Under the pieces are notes generated by a model, which had not been told where the DNA came from, did not search any database, and saw only the letters and a list, made by a program, of their open reading frames with translations. Positions 6,906-15,630 of a DNA stretch of 64,000 nucleotides are shown piece after piece (position 1 is the first letter of the stretch; each line of letters starts with the position of its first letter). The position numbers and the translations under genes are program-made. This stretch comes from JAKFWI01 sp035549875 (GTDB lineage Bacteria; Pseudomonadota; Alphaproteobacteria; Caulobacterales; Aquidulcibacteraceae): contig DASZPV010000145.1 of the NCBI GenBank assembly GCA_035549875.1, positions 1-64,000 of the forward strand, read 5' to 3'.

Positions 6906-7832
6906 GTGGAAGTTTTTTCCGATCATGGCGCCGCGCCCGCGCCCTTGCGCGGCGCCGCTATCGCGCTTGGCAATTTCGACGGCGTTCATCGCGGCCATCA
7001 GGCGGTGATCGGCGTCGCCGCGGACGCGGCCCGGAAGCGAGGCTTAAGGCTCGCCGCCGCCGTATTCGAGCCCCATCCGCGGCAATTCTTTCAGCCAAAC
7101 GCCGCGCCGTTTCGGCTGCAAAGCCCCGGCCAGCGCCTGCGCGCGCTGGCCGCGCTGGGCGTTGAGATCGTCTTCCAGATCGCGTTCGACGCCGAACTCG
7201 CAGCGCTCACCGATGAGGATTTTGCGCGGCTGCAATTGTCCGAACGGATCGGCGCGTCGCACGTGGCGATTGGCGCCGATTTCACCTTCGGGAAGGGCCG
7301 CATGGGCGATGCCCATTCGCTGGCGGCGGCGGGCGGACGCAACGGATTTTCGGTGAGCGTTACGCAGGTGCTGACCGAAAGCGGAACCGACAAAGTCTCT
7401 TCCTCCACTATTCGCGCGGCGATCGAAGGCGGCCGCATGAGGGAAGCCGCCGCGCTGCTGACGCGCCCTTGGGCGATCGAAGGCATCGTGTTGCCGGGCG
7501 CGGCGCGCGGGCGCACGATCGGCTTTCCCACCGCCAACCTCGCGCTCGGCGCTTATCAGCGGCCGCGCTTTGGCGTCTATGCGGTGCGCGTAGATGCCGG
7601 CGGCGTCAGGCGCGATGGCGTGGCCAACGTCGGCGTTCGGCCCACAATCGGCGGCGGCGACGAGCCGCTTGTAGAGGTCAATGTTTTCGATTTCGAGGGC
7701 GACCTTTACGGCCGCCGCATCGAGGTGGAATTGATCAAATTCCTGCGGCCGGAACAGAAATTTGAAAATCTGGATGCACTGAAAGTTCAGATCGCAGAAG
7801 ACGCAATCGCCGCAAAGGCCGCATTACTGTAG
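6906..7832 (+). CDS. ribF: Bifunctional riboflavin kinase / FAD synthetase
   Basis: Converts riboflavin to FMN and FMN to FAD. 308 residues. The N-terminal nucleotidyltransferase domain shows GNFDGVHRGH (22-31, the HxGH site), FEPHPRQFF (54-62), FTFGKGRMGD and SSSTIR (165-170). The C-terminal kinase domain shows GRTIGFPTAN (202-211) and GVANVGVRPTIGGG. The start is GTG 6906; an upstream frame runs over the MaoC gene and is not conserved. It is probably cotranscribed with the MaoC hydratase. It ends four bases before the convergent hslO stop. Confidence 0.95.
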   Translation: MEVFSDHGAAPAPLRGAAIALGNFDGVHRGHQAVIGVAADAARKRGLRLAAAVFEPHPRQFFQPNAAPFRLQSPGQRLRALAALGVEIVFQIAFDAELAALTDEDFARLQLSERIGASHVAIGADFTFGKGRMGDAHSLAAAGGRNGFSVSVTQVLTESGTDKVSSSTIRAAIEGGRMREAAALLTRPWAIEGIVLPGAARGRTIGFPTANLALGAYQRPRFGVYAVRVDAGGVRRDGVANVGVRPTIGGGDEPLVEVNVFDFEGDLYGRRIEVELIKFLRPEQKFENLDALKVQIAEDAIAAKAALL

Positions 7833-7836
7833 TACG

Positions 7837-8742
7837 TCATCCCGGCTTCAAATCCTCCGGCGCGATCAGGTAGAGGCGCGAGCAGAATTCGCAATGGGCG
7901 TGGATGAGGCCGTCGGGCTCCACCAGATCGGCCATCTCCTCATCGTCGAATTGCGATAGCAAGGCTGTCAGCCGGTCGCGGTCACAATGGCATTTTTCGA
8001 TCAGCGGTTCGGGATCAGCCATGCGCACGCCGTCTTCGTGAAACAGGCGATAGAGCACGCGCGACGCGGGCAACGCCGGATCGAGCACTTCCTGATCGGT
8101 CAGCGTCGCAAACAGGATTTCGGCCCGCGCCCAGGCATCGTCGGTCATGCCGCGCGCCGAATCGCCCGCGATTTTCTGCAGCAGCGCCCCGCCCGCGCGC
8201 CAGGCGGCGCGCTCGCCACGCGCGTAGGTTTCGCCGACCGCCAGCCTGATCCGCGTCGGTGCTTGTTCGGATTGCGCGAAATATGATTCCGCGCATTGGG
8301 CCAGCGTTGCCCCGCCCAGCGGCACCACGCCCTGATAACGCGCGCCGCCCTCGCCCTCCAGCGTCATCACCAGTGCGCCGGCGCCGAGCAAATCGGCGGG
8401 CGGCGCCGTATTCATCGCCGCCAGTTTCTCACGCGCGGCTTTTTCGATGCGCGCATAACCGCGCAGGCTTTTTTCGCCGCTGCGATATTCGGCCACCAGC
8501 AGCGGCACATCGCCCTTGCCTTCGGCCTGCACGATCAGGCGCCCCCTGACTTTGAGCAGCGAGCCCACCAGCGCCGCGAGCGTCAGCGCTTCGCCGAGCA
8601 GCAGCGCGACGGGCCGCGGATAATCGTGCCGGCGCAAAATCGGATCGATGACGCGATCGGCCAAACGCGCATATCGCCCCAGCGCTGGCGCGCCTTCGAT
8701 CTGAAACGCCGCGACCATGTCGTCGAGCGGCGTGGCGATCAC
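7837..8742 (-). CDS. hslO: Hsp33 redox-regulated chaperonin
   Basis: Cytoplasmic holdase activated by oxidation. 301 residues. The N-terminal domain includes RHDYPRPVALLLGEALTL (38-55), the family signature around the HDYP turn. The C-terminal redox switch has the zinc cysteines Cys251/Cys253 (KCHCD) and Cys284/Cys287 (HCEFC), all four intact, so the oxidative switch should work. The start is GTG 8742, inside a GTGA overlap with the argF stop; codons further upstream would extend into argF. It is the last gene of an argD-argF-hslO run. Confidence 0.93.
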   Translation of the reverse strand: MIATPLDDMVAAFQIEGAPALGRYARLADRVIDPILRRHDYPRPVALLLGEALTLAALVGSLLKVRGRLIVQAEGKGDVPLLVAEYRSGEKSLRGYARIEKAAREKLAAMNTAPPADLLGAGALVMTLEGEGGARYQGVVPLGGATLAQCAESYFAQSEQAPTRIRLAVGETYARGERAAWRAGGALLQKIAGDSARGMTDDAWARAEILFATLTDQEVLDPALPASRVLYRLFHEDGVRMADPEPLIEKCHCDRDRLTALLSQFDDEEMADLVEPDGLIHAHCEFCSRLYLIAPEDLKPG

Positions 8743-9686
8743 ATCTTTCCCAGACACCACAGCAATATTGCTTTCTGCGCGTGGATGCGGTTTTCGGCCT
8801 CGTCCCACACCGCCGAGGCCGGCCCATCCATGATTTCGTCGGTGACCTCTTCGCCGCGATGGGCCGGCAGGCAATGCAGGAACACCGCATCGGCCTTCGC
8901 GCCGGCCATCAGCGCCTTATTCACCTGGAATTGCGGAAACGCCGCCATGCGTTCGTCTTTATCGGTATCGCCCATCGACACCCAGCAATCGGTCACCACA
9001 ACATCGGCGCCGGCGGCGGCCTTGGCCGCTTCGTGCGAGACTTCGATCGAAGCGCCCTGCTTGCGCGCAGAGTCAATATCCTGCGTGCGCGCGGCGTAAT
9101 GGGGCGGCGTTGCGATTTTCAATCCGTAGCCGAGTTTCGGCGCGGCGTGGATGAAAGAGGCCAGAACGTTATTGCCGTCGCCTACCCACGCAATTGTACG
9201 GCCCTTCACACTGCCGAGGCGCTCCTCGATCGTCATCAGATCGGCCAGTATCTGGCAGGGATGGGAAAGATCGGTGAGGCCATTGATCACCGGCACGTCG
9301 GCGGCCGAAGCGAAGGCCAGCACATCATCGTGCCTGTTGGCGCGGATCATCACCGCATCGACCATGCGCGAAAGTACGCGCGCCGTATCCTCAATCGTTT
9401 CGCCGCGGCCGAGTTGGGTGTCGTTTGCATTGAGTGCGAGCGAGCCGCCGCCCAGTTGGCGCATCGCCATATCAAAGGAGACGCGCGTGCGCGTGGAATT
9501 TTTCTGGAAGATCATCGCCAGCACATGGCCCTCTAGCGGGCGATCGAAATCGGCAGCGCCCTTCGGCACGCCGATGCGCGCAGCCTTACGCCTTTTTCCT
9601 TCTTCCAGCATGGCGCGCAATTCTTCGCCAGACAGCGCCCACAAGTCGAGGAAGTGGCGCGGCGGGGCGCCGAGAAACGGCTTCAC
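8739..9686 (-). CDS. argF: Ornithine carbamoyltransferase
   Basis: Makes citrulline from ornithine and carbamoyl phosphate in arginine synthesis. 315 residues. The carbamoyl-phosphate site is STRTR (64-68), HPCQ lies at 142-145, and the ornithine-binding HCLPAHRGEE spans 271-280. The start is GTG 9686, overlapping the argD stop as GTGA; the reading frame extends far upstream inside argD without conservation, so the longer form is rejected. The 3' end overlaps hslO in the same way, so argD, argF and hslO are probably translated as a coupled set. Confidence 0.96.
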   Translation of the reverse strand: MKPFLGAPPRHFLDLWALSGEELRAMLEEGKRRKAARIGVPKGAADFDRPLEGHVLAMIFQKNSTRTRVSFDMAMRQLGGGSLALNANDTQLGRGETIEDTARVLSRMVDAVMIRANRHDDVLAFASAADVPVINGLTDLSHPCQILADLMTIEERLGSVKGRTIAWVGDGNNVLASFIHAAPKLGYGLKIATPPHYAARTQDIDSARKQGASIEVSHEAAKAAAGADVVVTDCWVSMGDTDKDERMAAFPQFQVNKALMAGAKADAVFLHCLPAHRGEEVTDEIMDGPASAVWDEAENRIHAQKAILLWCLGKM

Positions 9687-10870
9687 GCCGCGTTCTCCAC
9701 ATCTGTCAACGCCGCATCGATCAGCTCCGCGGCCATCGAGACGTGTTCGGGCTCCAGGATCAGCGGCGGCGCGAGGCGCAGCACGTTGTCGCCCGCCACG
9801 CCGACGAGCAGTTTGCGATTGCGCGCGGCCGCCTGCACGGTTTTCGGATCGACCGTGAGCTTGAGTCCGCGCAGCAAACCCCTGCCGCGCGTCTCGACGA
9901 CCGTTTTCGGATGCCGGTCCTTCAACCCTTCCAGCGCCTGCCCGAGATGATTGGACATATCGCGTACGTGTTCGAGGAATTTGTCCTCGGCGAGAATATC
10001 CCATGCCGCATTGCCGACGGCCATCGCCAGCGGATTGCCGCCGTAGGTCGTGCCGTGGACGCCGCGCGTCATGCCTCTGGCCGCTTCGCGCGTCGAAAGG
10101 CACGCGCCGAGCGGAAAGCCGCCGCCGACCGCTTTGGCGATGGTCATCACGTCAGGCGCTACGCCCGACCATTCATGGGCGAACAATTTTCCCGTGCGCC
10201 CGGCGCCGCATTGAACTTCATCGAAGATCAGCACGGCGCCATGCTCGTCGCACAATTTGCGCATCAGGCGCAGCGCTTCGTCAGGCACGACTTGCACCCC
10301 GCCCTCGCCCTGCACCGGCTCTATAAGGATCGCCGCGGTGGCGGGGCCAACGAGGGCGTTCAGCTTTTCCCAATCGCCGAATTCGCAATGCACATAGCCG
10401 GGCAGATGCGGCCCGAACCCGTCCAGATAGGACGCATTGCCCGAAGCATTGATCGCCGCATAGGAGCGGCCGTGGAACGAGCCGGAAAAGCCGATGATAT
10501 CGACCTTTTCCGGATGGCCGCCGACGGCATGATATCTGCGCGCCATTTTCAGCGCGCATTCGATCGCTTCGGTGCCGGAATTGGTGAAGAACACGACGTC
10601 GGCGAAGGTCTTCTCGCAATATTTCGCCGCGAGTTTTTCCTGGCCCTCGATCTTGTACATGTTCGAGATGTGCCAGAGCTTTTGCGCCTGCTCGGTGAGC
10701 GCGCTCACCAGTTTGGGATGGGCATGGCCCAGGCCGTTCACCGCGATGCCGGCGATGAAATCGAGATAGCGCTCGCCCTTGTCATCAAACAGCCACACGC
10801 CCTCGCCGCGCACGAACACCTGCTCGGGATGCGCGAAGACGTTGAACAGATGGCTTTCAGCAGCGGCCAT
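9683..10870 (-). CDS. argD: Acetylornithine aminotransferase
   Basis: Class III PLP aminotransferase acting on N-acetylornithine in arginine synthesis; it may also serve succinyl-diaminopimelate, for which dapD and dapE are in this window. 395 residues. Landmarks are NSGTEAIECALKMARRY (97-113), GSFHGRS (130-136), ILIEPVQGEGG (181-191), LIFDEVQCGAGRTG (214-227) and the Schiff-base Lys246 in TIAKAVGGGFPLGA. I chose ATG 10870 (MAAAESHLFNVF) because the 23 preceding codons look like leader. The dual arginine/lysine role is an inference from the family. Confidence 0.94.
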   Translation of the reverse strand: MAAAESHLFNVFAHPEQVFVRGEGVWLFDDKGERYLDFIAGIAVNGLGHAHPKLVSALTEQAQKLWHISNMYKIEGQEKLAAKYCEKTFADVVFFTNSGTEAIECALKMARRYHAVGGHPEKVDIIGFSGSFHGRSYAAINASGNASYLDGFGPHLPGYVHCEFGDWEKLNALVGPATAAILIEPVQGEGGVQVVPDEALRLMRKLCDEHGAVLIFDEVQCGAGRTGKLFAHEWSGVAPDVMTIAKAVGGGFPLGACLSTREAARGMTRGVHGTTYGGNPLAMAVGNAAWDILAEDKFLEHVRDMSNHLGQALEGLKDRHPKTVVETRGRGLLRGLKLTVDPKTVQAAARNRKLLVGVAGDNVLRLAPPLILEPEHVSMAAELIDAALTDVENAA

Positions 10871-10952
10871 GGGCGTTTTCTTTACTCTAGCCCTGAAAAA
10901 AGAAGCGCGCCTTTTGAGCCGATGTGACGGGCGCGTCAAGGAAAAGGAACGA

Positions 10953-11759
10953 TCAGCTCTTCACCCGCCAACCCAGGTGCAGCAGGCGCCAGCACAAAAC
11001 GCTGAGCGCGAGCGCGCCGATCCCGCAAACGCTGGCGGCGAGGCCGAGATCGAGGTCGGCCGCGCCGATGAAGCCGTAGCGAAAACCGTCGATCATCAAA
11101 TGGACGGGATTGTAATGGCTGATCGTGCGGAACGGCTCCGGCAAGCGATCGACCGAATAGAACGTGCCCGAAAGAAACGTCAGGGGCGTGATCACGAAAT
11201 TGGTGATCGCGGCGAGCGCGTCGAACTTCGCCGCCCAGATCCCGCCGATGAGGCCGATGGCGCCGAAAATCGTCGCTGACGTGATCGAGAAATAGAGCAC
11301 CGCCCACCAATGCATCGGCAGCACGTTCGCGAACGGAATGGCCGCGAGCGCTGACGCGAGTCCCACCAGAAATCCTCGCGCCACCGCGCCGCCTATGAAC
11401 GCGATGGTGAGTTCGGCGGCCGAAAGCGGCGGGGTCAGAAAGTCGACCATATTGCCCTGCACCTTGGCGATGATCAGGGACGAAGAGGAATTCTGGAACG
11501 CGTTGGAGATGATCCCCATCATCATCAGGCCAGGCGCCAAAAAATCCGCGTAGGCCACGCCCGGTATGCCGGAGGACCGCCCGCCCATCGCCAGCGAGAA
11601 CACCATCATGAACAGCAAAGTGGTCATGACCGGCGCGATCACGGTCTGGGCCCCCACTTTCAGGAACCGGCCGATCTCCCGCTGCAGCAGAGTCTGCAGG
11701 CCGATCCAGTTGACCGCCCCATAGGTGCGCGGCGTGGGGGGCGAAATCGTCGTCGGCAC
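10953..11759 (-). CDS. ABC-2 type transporter permease (YadH-like)
   Basis: 268 residues with about six hydrophobic segments. The ABC-2 signature lies around FLAPGLMMMGIISNAFQNSS and the C-terminal TFLSGTFYSVDRLP...ISHYNPVHLMIDGFRYG, the hallmark of YadH-type multidrug or polysaccharide exporters. Such permeases need an ATPase partner (YadG type), and none is adjacent: the neighbours are argD downstream and gcrA divergent upstream. The partner must be elsewhere in the genome. Substrate unknown. It shares the 260-base upstream region with gcrA. Confidence 0.88.
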   Translation of the reverse strand: MPTTISPPTPRTYGAVNWIGLQTLLQREIGRFLKVGAQTVIAPVMTTLLFMMVFSLAMGGRSSGIPGVAYADFLAPGLMMMGIISNAFQNSSSSLIIAKVQGNMVDFLTPPLSAAELTIAFIGGAVARGFLVGLASALAAIPFANVLPMHWWAVLYFSITSATIFGAIGLIGGIWAAKFDALAAITNFVITPLTFLSGTFYSVDRLPEPFRTISHYNPVHLMIDGFRYGFIGAADLDLGLAASVCGIGALALSVLCWRLLHLGWRVKS

Positions 11760-11792
11760 CGGCCTCTCCGTTAGGGCTGAATTAGCTATTTA

Positions 11793-11970
11793 GAGTCCGC
11801 AGGCGGGTTTGCGAGCAGTTAATTTCCAGTCCAAGTCTCTGACGAATCGATGGAATCAGCCAAATCTAGACCTAGGGCGATTCGTTCCTGTGGAGCGTAA
11901 ACACCCCACCTATTGTGTCCCGCCTTGTTTCAGCTACAATCCATAGCGTGCTCGGGAAGCCGAGTGAGTC
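11793..11970. promoter_or_regulatory. Cluster of five GANTC (CcrM) sites between the ABC permease and gcrA
   Basis: GANTC occurs at 11793 (GAGTC), 11844 (GAATC), 11853 (GAATC), 11879 (GATTC) and 11966 (GAGTC). At roughly 65% GC one site per 300 bases is expected by chance, so five in 178 bases is a clear excess. GANTC is the CcrM methylation site of alphaproteobacteria, and GcrA is known to act at methylated GANTC promoters. The 260-base gap (11760-12019) also holds two short hairpins: CTCGG/CCGAG at 11951-11964 and GCCGCC/GGCGGC at 11981-11997. No clear paired CtrA box was found, only a TTAA half-site at 11819. Confidence 0.65.
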
Positions 11971-12019
11971 GCAGGATTTAGCCGCCGGGCTGGCGGCGTA
12001 GGCAAAGGGGCAAAACCTC

Positions 12020-12532
12020 ATGTGGACCGATGAACGTGTCGCCACGCTCCGTAAATTATGGACCGATGGCCTCTCGGCGAGCCAGATCGCCAAGCAATTG
12101 GGCGGCGTCACCCGCAATGCGGTGATCGGCAAAGTGCACCGCCTGGGCCTCGCCGGCCGGGCCACGCCCTCGCGCCCCGCCAAGCGCATCGTGCGCTCCA
12201 GCAACAACCGCCCGCGCCTGCTGGCCGGCGCGCCCTCCCGTCCGCGGACGATCCCCTCGCTCACGCCGCTGGCCGAACTGCCGCCGCCGCTGGAGCCGAT
12301 GGCCCAGGCCGACGGCTCGCTCGCCAGCGTGCTGACCGTGACCGACCGGATGTGCCGGTGGCCGATCGGCGATCCCACCGACACGAAGTTTGCTTTCTGC
12401 GGCCGCGAGAGCTGCGACGGTCCCTATTGCAGCGAACACGCGCGCCTCGGCTTCCAGCCGACCCGCCCGCGCCAGCGCAAGACCAGCAACGGCGAAAGCG
12501 ACGAACTGCGGAGATTGCTGCGCTACGCGTAA
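12020..12532 (+). CDS. gcrA: GcrA cell cycle regulator
   Basis: 170 residues. The N-terminal helix-turn-helix is WTDERVATLRKLW then SASQIAKQLGG and TRNAVIGKVHRLGL (to about residue 45). A Pro/Arg-rich linker follows, then the C-terminal sigma70-binding motif MCRWPIGDP...FCGRESCDGPYCSEHARL with its conserved Cys and Trp residues. GcrA recruits RNA polymerase-sigma70 to promoters, many containing methylated GANTC, to drive S-phase genes. The start is ATG 12020 with AAAGGGG ten bases upstream. It sits alone, divergent from the ABC permease, with a strong terminator after it. Confidence 0.96.
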   Translation: MWTDERVATLRKLWTDGLSASQIAKQLGGVTRNAVIGKVHRLGLAGRATPSRPAKRIVRSSNNRPRLLAGAPSRPRTIPSLTPLAELPPPLEPMAQADGSLASVLTVTDRMCRWPIGDPTDTKFAFCGRESCDGPYCSEHARLGFQPTRPRQRKTSNGESDELRRLLRYA

Positions 12533-12563
12533 GCGCAAAAGCAAAGTCTTGTCAGACGGCAGG

Positions 12564-12595
12564 CGGGGCGGCTTTCGGGCCGCCCCGTTTTGTTT
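12564..12595 (+). terminator. Rho-independent terminator after gcrA
   Basis: A 9 bp GC stem, CGGGGCGGC (12564-12572) with GCCGCCCCG (12579-12587), closes a TTTCGG loop and is followed by TTTTGTTT (12588-12595). It lies 32 bases after the gcrA stop. In the opposite direction no T-run follows, so it serves gcrA rather than the convergent acetyltransferase gene. Confidence 0.9.
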
Positions 12596-12603
12596 GACCT
12601 GGG

Positions 12604-13038
12604 CTAGAGCGTCTTGCGCATGACGATGTGGGGGATGGAGATTTCCTTGAACACGTCGCCTTCCTGGGCATAGCCTTTGCGCTCATAGAAACCGACGGCG
12701 CTGAGCCGCGCGTGCAACTCGATCTCGGAATAGCCCCGGGTGCGCGCCCAGTCTTCGGCGAACGCCAGCAGGCGCGCGCCCACGCCCTGGCCCTGCAGGT
12801 GCGGCGCCACCGCCATCTGGCGCAGGCGCAACAAGCCTTCGCCTTGCGGATAAAGGCCGACACAGGCGACGACCTCGCCGCGGCGCACGGCGGCGAAATG
12901 CGTTCCCGTCGGGTCGCGCTCGATCTCGGCGGCGCTGAGCGTCCGGCCGAGCGGCCTGCGCAGCACCTCGTCGCGCAGGCGCTGTTCGGCGGCATGCAGC
13001 GGCGAACCGACTTCGATCTGTTTCAATTCAACGGTCAT
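12604..13038 (-). CDS. GNAT-family N-acetyltransferase
   Basis: 144 residues. The acetyl-CoA binding motif A is RQMAVAPHLQGQGVGARLL (V-x-P-x-x-x-G-x-G-x-G), followed by AEDWARTRGYSEIELHARLSA and the motif-B segment VGFYERKGYAQEG. The acceptor is unknown; it could be a small molecule or a protein terminus. The start is ATG 13038; the frame continues upstream through the divergent gene's leader, but that part is not protein-like. Its end lies nine bases beyond the gcrA terminator. Confidence 0.88.
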   Translation of the reverse strand: MTVELKQIEVGSPLHAAEQRLRDEVLRRPLGRTLSAAEIERDPTGTHFAAVRRGEVVACVGLYPQGEGLLRLRQMAVAPHLQGQGVGARLLAFAEDWARTRGYSEIELHARLSAVGFYERKGYAQEGDVFKEISIPHIVMRKTL

Positions 13039-13228
13039 CTCGCGCCCCACCCACCGCACAAATCGCGCGTTTGGCCCAACAAATCCAGACGCCTCTCCTG
13101 CTTTGAGATTTGGCCGAAGCTCGCGGGAACCGCCCGGCGGCCCCACGGTCCCAGCGCGCGGCAGGCGGACGCATGGGGGCGCTGACATGGGCCAACGCCG
13201 ACAAGCTGTTCGCGAACGCCACGCGCGC

Positions 13229-14224
13229 ATGAACAGGATCGCCGCCGCATTCGCCGGCGGCGTTTTTGCCTTCATCGCGGCGGGCTGCGCGCGCGCAGAG
13301 CCGACGGCGCCGCTGGTGCTGGAACGGACCATTGCGCTCGCCAACGTCGCCGGTCGTATCGATCACCTCGCGATCGACCCGGCTGGCGCTCATCTGGTCG
13401 TTGCCGAACTCGGCAACCATGCGCTCGATGTGATCGATATTGCAGCCGGCAAGGTCACTCACCGCATCGCGGGTCTGAGCGAGCCGCAGGGCGTGGCGTT
13501 CGGCGCCAGCGGCAAGACGATCGCCGTCGCCGAGCGCGGTGACGGCGCGGTGCGCCTGTTCGACCCGCAAACGTTCGCGGCCATCGGGCAAATTTCGCTC
13601 GGCGAGGACGCGGATAATGTGCGGATCGACGCGGCGAGCGGCCATGCGCTGGTCGGCTATGGCGGCGGCGCGTTGGCGGTGATTGATCTGGTGGCGCGCA
13701 AGGTGCTCTCGAAAATCGACCTGCCGGCGCATCCGGAAAGCTTTCAGATCGAGCCCGGCGGCGCGCGCGCCTTCGTCAACCTGCCCGATGCCCGCACCAT
13801 AGCAGTGGTCGATCTGGCGCGCGGCGCTATCGCGCAGCAATGGAAACTGCCGAACCTGATGTGGAATTTCCCGATGGCGCTCGTGCCCGATGGCGCCTTG
13901 CTAGCGAGCGTGTTCCGCCTGCCGGCGCGCCTCGTTCTGTTCGACCGCGCGACCGGCGCAGTTACGGCGTCGCAGCCAACGTGCGGCGATTCCGACGATT
14001 TGTTTTTCGACACGGCGGCGCACAGCCTCTATGTCGTCTGCGGCGCGGGCCGGGTTGATGTGTTCATGCTGACCGGCAACGCGCTCTCGGCGCCCACGCG
14101 GGTGCTGACAAGAAGCGGCGCGCGAACAGGCCTGTTTGCGCCCGCGCTGGGGCGCCTCTTCGTCGCGGCGCCGGCGCGAAATGGCAGAGGCGCTGAAATT
14201 CTCGTCCTGAAGCGCGGCGGCTGA
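13229..14224 (+). CDS. Secreted YncE-like beta-propeller protein
   Basis: 331 residues. A Sec signal peptide (MNRIAAAFAGGVFAFIAAGC-ARA) precedes a series of about 40-residue blades: ...GRIDHLAIDPAGAHLVVAE, SEPQGVAFGASGKTIAVAE, ...DNVRIDAASGHALVGYG, HPESFQIEPGGARAFVN. These are typical of seven-bladed YVTN/NHL-type propellers. The Cys at residue 20 could be a lipobox (IAAGC). No catalytic residue is visible; propellers of this type usually bind proteins or ligands in the periplasm. The start at ATG 13229 is chosen because the signal peptide begins there. It is convergent with phoB, five bases apart. Confidence 0.8.
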   Translation: MNRIAAAFAGGVFAFIAAGCARAEPTAPLVLERTIALANVAGRIDHLAIDPAGAHLVVAELGNHALDVIDIAAGKVTHRIAGLSEPQGVAFGASGKTIAVAERGDGAVRLFDPQTFAAIGQISLGEDADNVRIDAASGHALVGYGGGALAVIDLVARKVLSKIDLPAHPESFQIEPGGARAFVNLPDARTIAVVDLARGAIAQQWKLPNLMWNFPMALVPDGALLASVFRLPARLVLFDRATGAVTASQPTCGDSDDLFFDTAAHSLYVVCGAGRVDVFMLTGNALSAPTRVLTRSGARTGLFAPALGRLFVAAPARNGRGAEILVLKRGG

Positions 14225-14229
14225 CGCGG

Positions 14230-14925
14230 TCAGCCGTCCAGGTCCAGCGAGTAACCCGCCGAGCGCACAGTGCGGATCGGATTGCTTTCTTCGCCTTGCA
14301 CCAGCGCCTTGCGCAAGCGCCCGATGTGGACATCGACCGTGCGGACTTCGACGTAAACGTCCGAGCCCCAGACGGCGTCGAGTAATTGTTCGCGGCTGAA
14401 CACGCGGCCCGGATGCTGGATCAAATGGTCGAGCAGTTTGAATTCCGTGGGGCCCAGATGCACGTCGCGCGCGCCGCGCTTTACGCGGTGGGCGACGCGA
14501 TCGACGATGATGTCGCCGAAGCGCATTTTATCTTCAGCCAGCGCCGGCCGGATACGGCGCATGACGGCGCGCAGGCGCGCGAGCAATTCGGCCATCGCGA
14601 CCGGCTTGGTGATGTAATCGTCCGCGCCGGTATCGAGGCCGCGGATGCGATCGGCTTCGTCGGTGCGGGCGGTGAGCATCACGATCGGCGTGTTGCGGGT
14701 CTCCTGGCGCGCGCGCAGACGCCGGCAGACCTCGATGCCCGGCGCTTTCGGCAGCATCCAATCCAGCAAGATGAGATCGGGCTTGCGCTCCTCGGCCAGG
14801 ATCAGCGCCTCTTCGCCGTCGGTGGCGAGGGAAACGGAATAGCCTTCCTTTTCCAGATTATATTTAAGCGCGGCGCTAAGCGCCTCTTCATCCTCGACAA
14901 CAAGAACGTGGGCGGAAAGGCTCAC
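14230..14925 (-). CDS. phoB: Phosphate regulon response regulator PhoB
   Basis: 231 residues. The receiver domain has the acidic pair Glu11/Asp12, phosphoacceptor Asp55 (LILLDWMLP), Thr85 (MLTART) and Lys107 (ITKPVA). The OmpR-type winged helix follows (LGPTEFKLLDHLIQHPGRVFSR, then VDVHIGRLRKAL and RTVRSAGYSLD). It activates genes with Pho boxes when phosphate is scarce. The start is GTG 14925, overlapping the phoU stop as GTGA. Membership of a phoR-pstB-phoU-phoB unit makes PhoB the best assignment among OmpR regulators. Confidence 0.95.
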   Translation of the reverse strand: MSLSAHVLVVEDEEALSAALKYNLEKEGYSVSLATDGEEALILAEERKPDLILLDWMLPKAPGIEVCRRLRARQETRNTPIVMLTARTDEADRIRGLDTGADDYITKPVAMAELLARLRAVMRRIRPALAEDKMRFGDIIVDRVAHRVKRGARDVHLGPTEFKLLDHLIQHPGRVFSREQLLDAVWGSDVYVEVRTVDVHIGRLRKALVQGEESNPIRTVRSAGYSLDLDG

Positions 14926-15620
14926 ACCGGAGTCCGCTCGGCTTCGTCTGCCTTCGGCCGGTTCACCGGCATTTCCTCGCCCGTGACCAGGTAGTGAACC
15001 GTCTCGGCGATGTTCGTGCAGTGATCGCCGATCCGTTCGATGTTCTTGGCTATGAATAAGAGATGTGCGCATGGGCCTATCGTCCGCGGATCTTCCATCA
15101 TGTAGGTGAGCAATTCGCGGAACAGCGAATTGTAGTAGGCGTCGATTTCCTCGTCGCGATACCAGACGCCGATGCCGAGATCGGCATCGCGCTGGCTGTA
15201 GGCGTCGAGCACTTGTTTCAGATGCGAACCGGCAAGGCGCCCCATGCGCTCGATCGAGCGCGTGAGCTGGACCGGATCGGCCTGGTTGAGCACGAGGGTA
15301 CGTTTGGAAATGTTTTTGGCGAGATCGCCGATGCGTTCCAGATCGCCGGCGATCTTCCAGACGCTGAGCGTTTCACGCAGATCGATCGCCACCGGCTGGC
15401 GCAGCGCCACCATGCGGGTGACCCGCCGCTCCATATCGCGGTGAGAGGCGTCCACGCGCGGATCGCGTTCGATCACCGATTGGGCAAGGGCCGTATCGCG
15501 CCGCACTACAGCGGTGATGGAATCGTTCACCAGGCTTTCGACCAGGCCGCCCATACGGGCGAGGTCCGTGCTGAGTGCGTCCAACTCGCTGCCGAAGGAT
15601 TTTACAGTGTGCTCTGTCAT
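14922..15620 (-). CDS. phoU: Phosphate signalling complex protein PhoU
   Basis: 232 residues, all helical, with the two PhoU repeats: the first holds VIERDPRVDASHRDMERRVTRMVALRQPVA (metal-binding E/D-x-x-x-D pattern), the second EIDAYYNSLFRELLTYMMEDPRTI...IERIGDHCTNIAETVHYLVTGE. PhoU links the Pst transporter to PhoR and keeps the regulon off when phosphate is ample. ATG 15620 follows pstB by ten bases; its stop overlaps phoB. Confidence 0.96.
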   Translation of the reverse strand: MTEHTVKSFGSELDALSTDLARMGGLVESLVNDSITAVVRRDTALAQSVIERDPRVDASHRDMERRVTRMVALRQPVAIDLRETLSVWKIAGDLERIGDLAKNISKRTLVLNQADPVQLTRSIERMGRLAGSHLKQVLDAYSQRDADLGIGVWYRDEEIDAYYNSLFRELLTYMMEDPRTIGPCAHLLFIAKNIERIGDHCTNIAETVHYLVTGEEMPVNRPKADEAERTPV

Positions 15621-15630
15621 GCCCGAAAGC

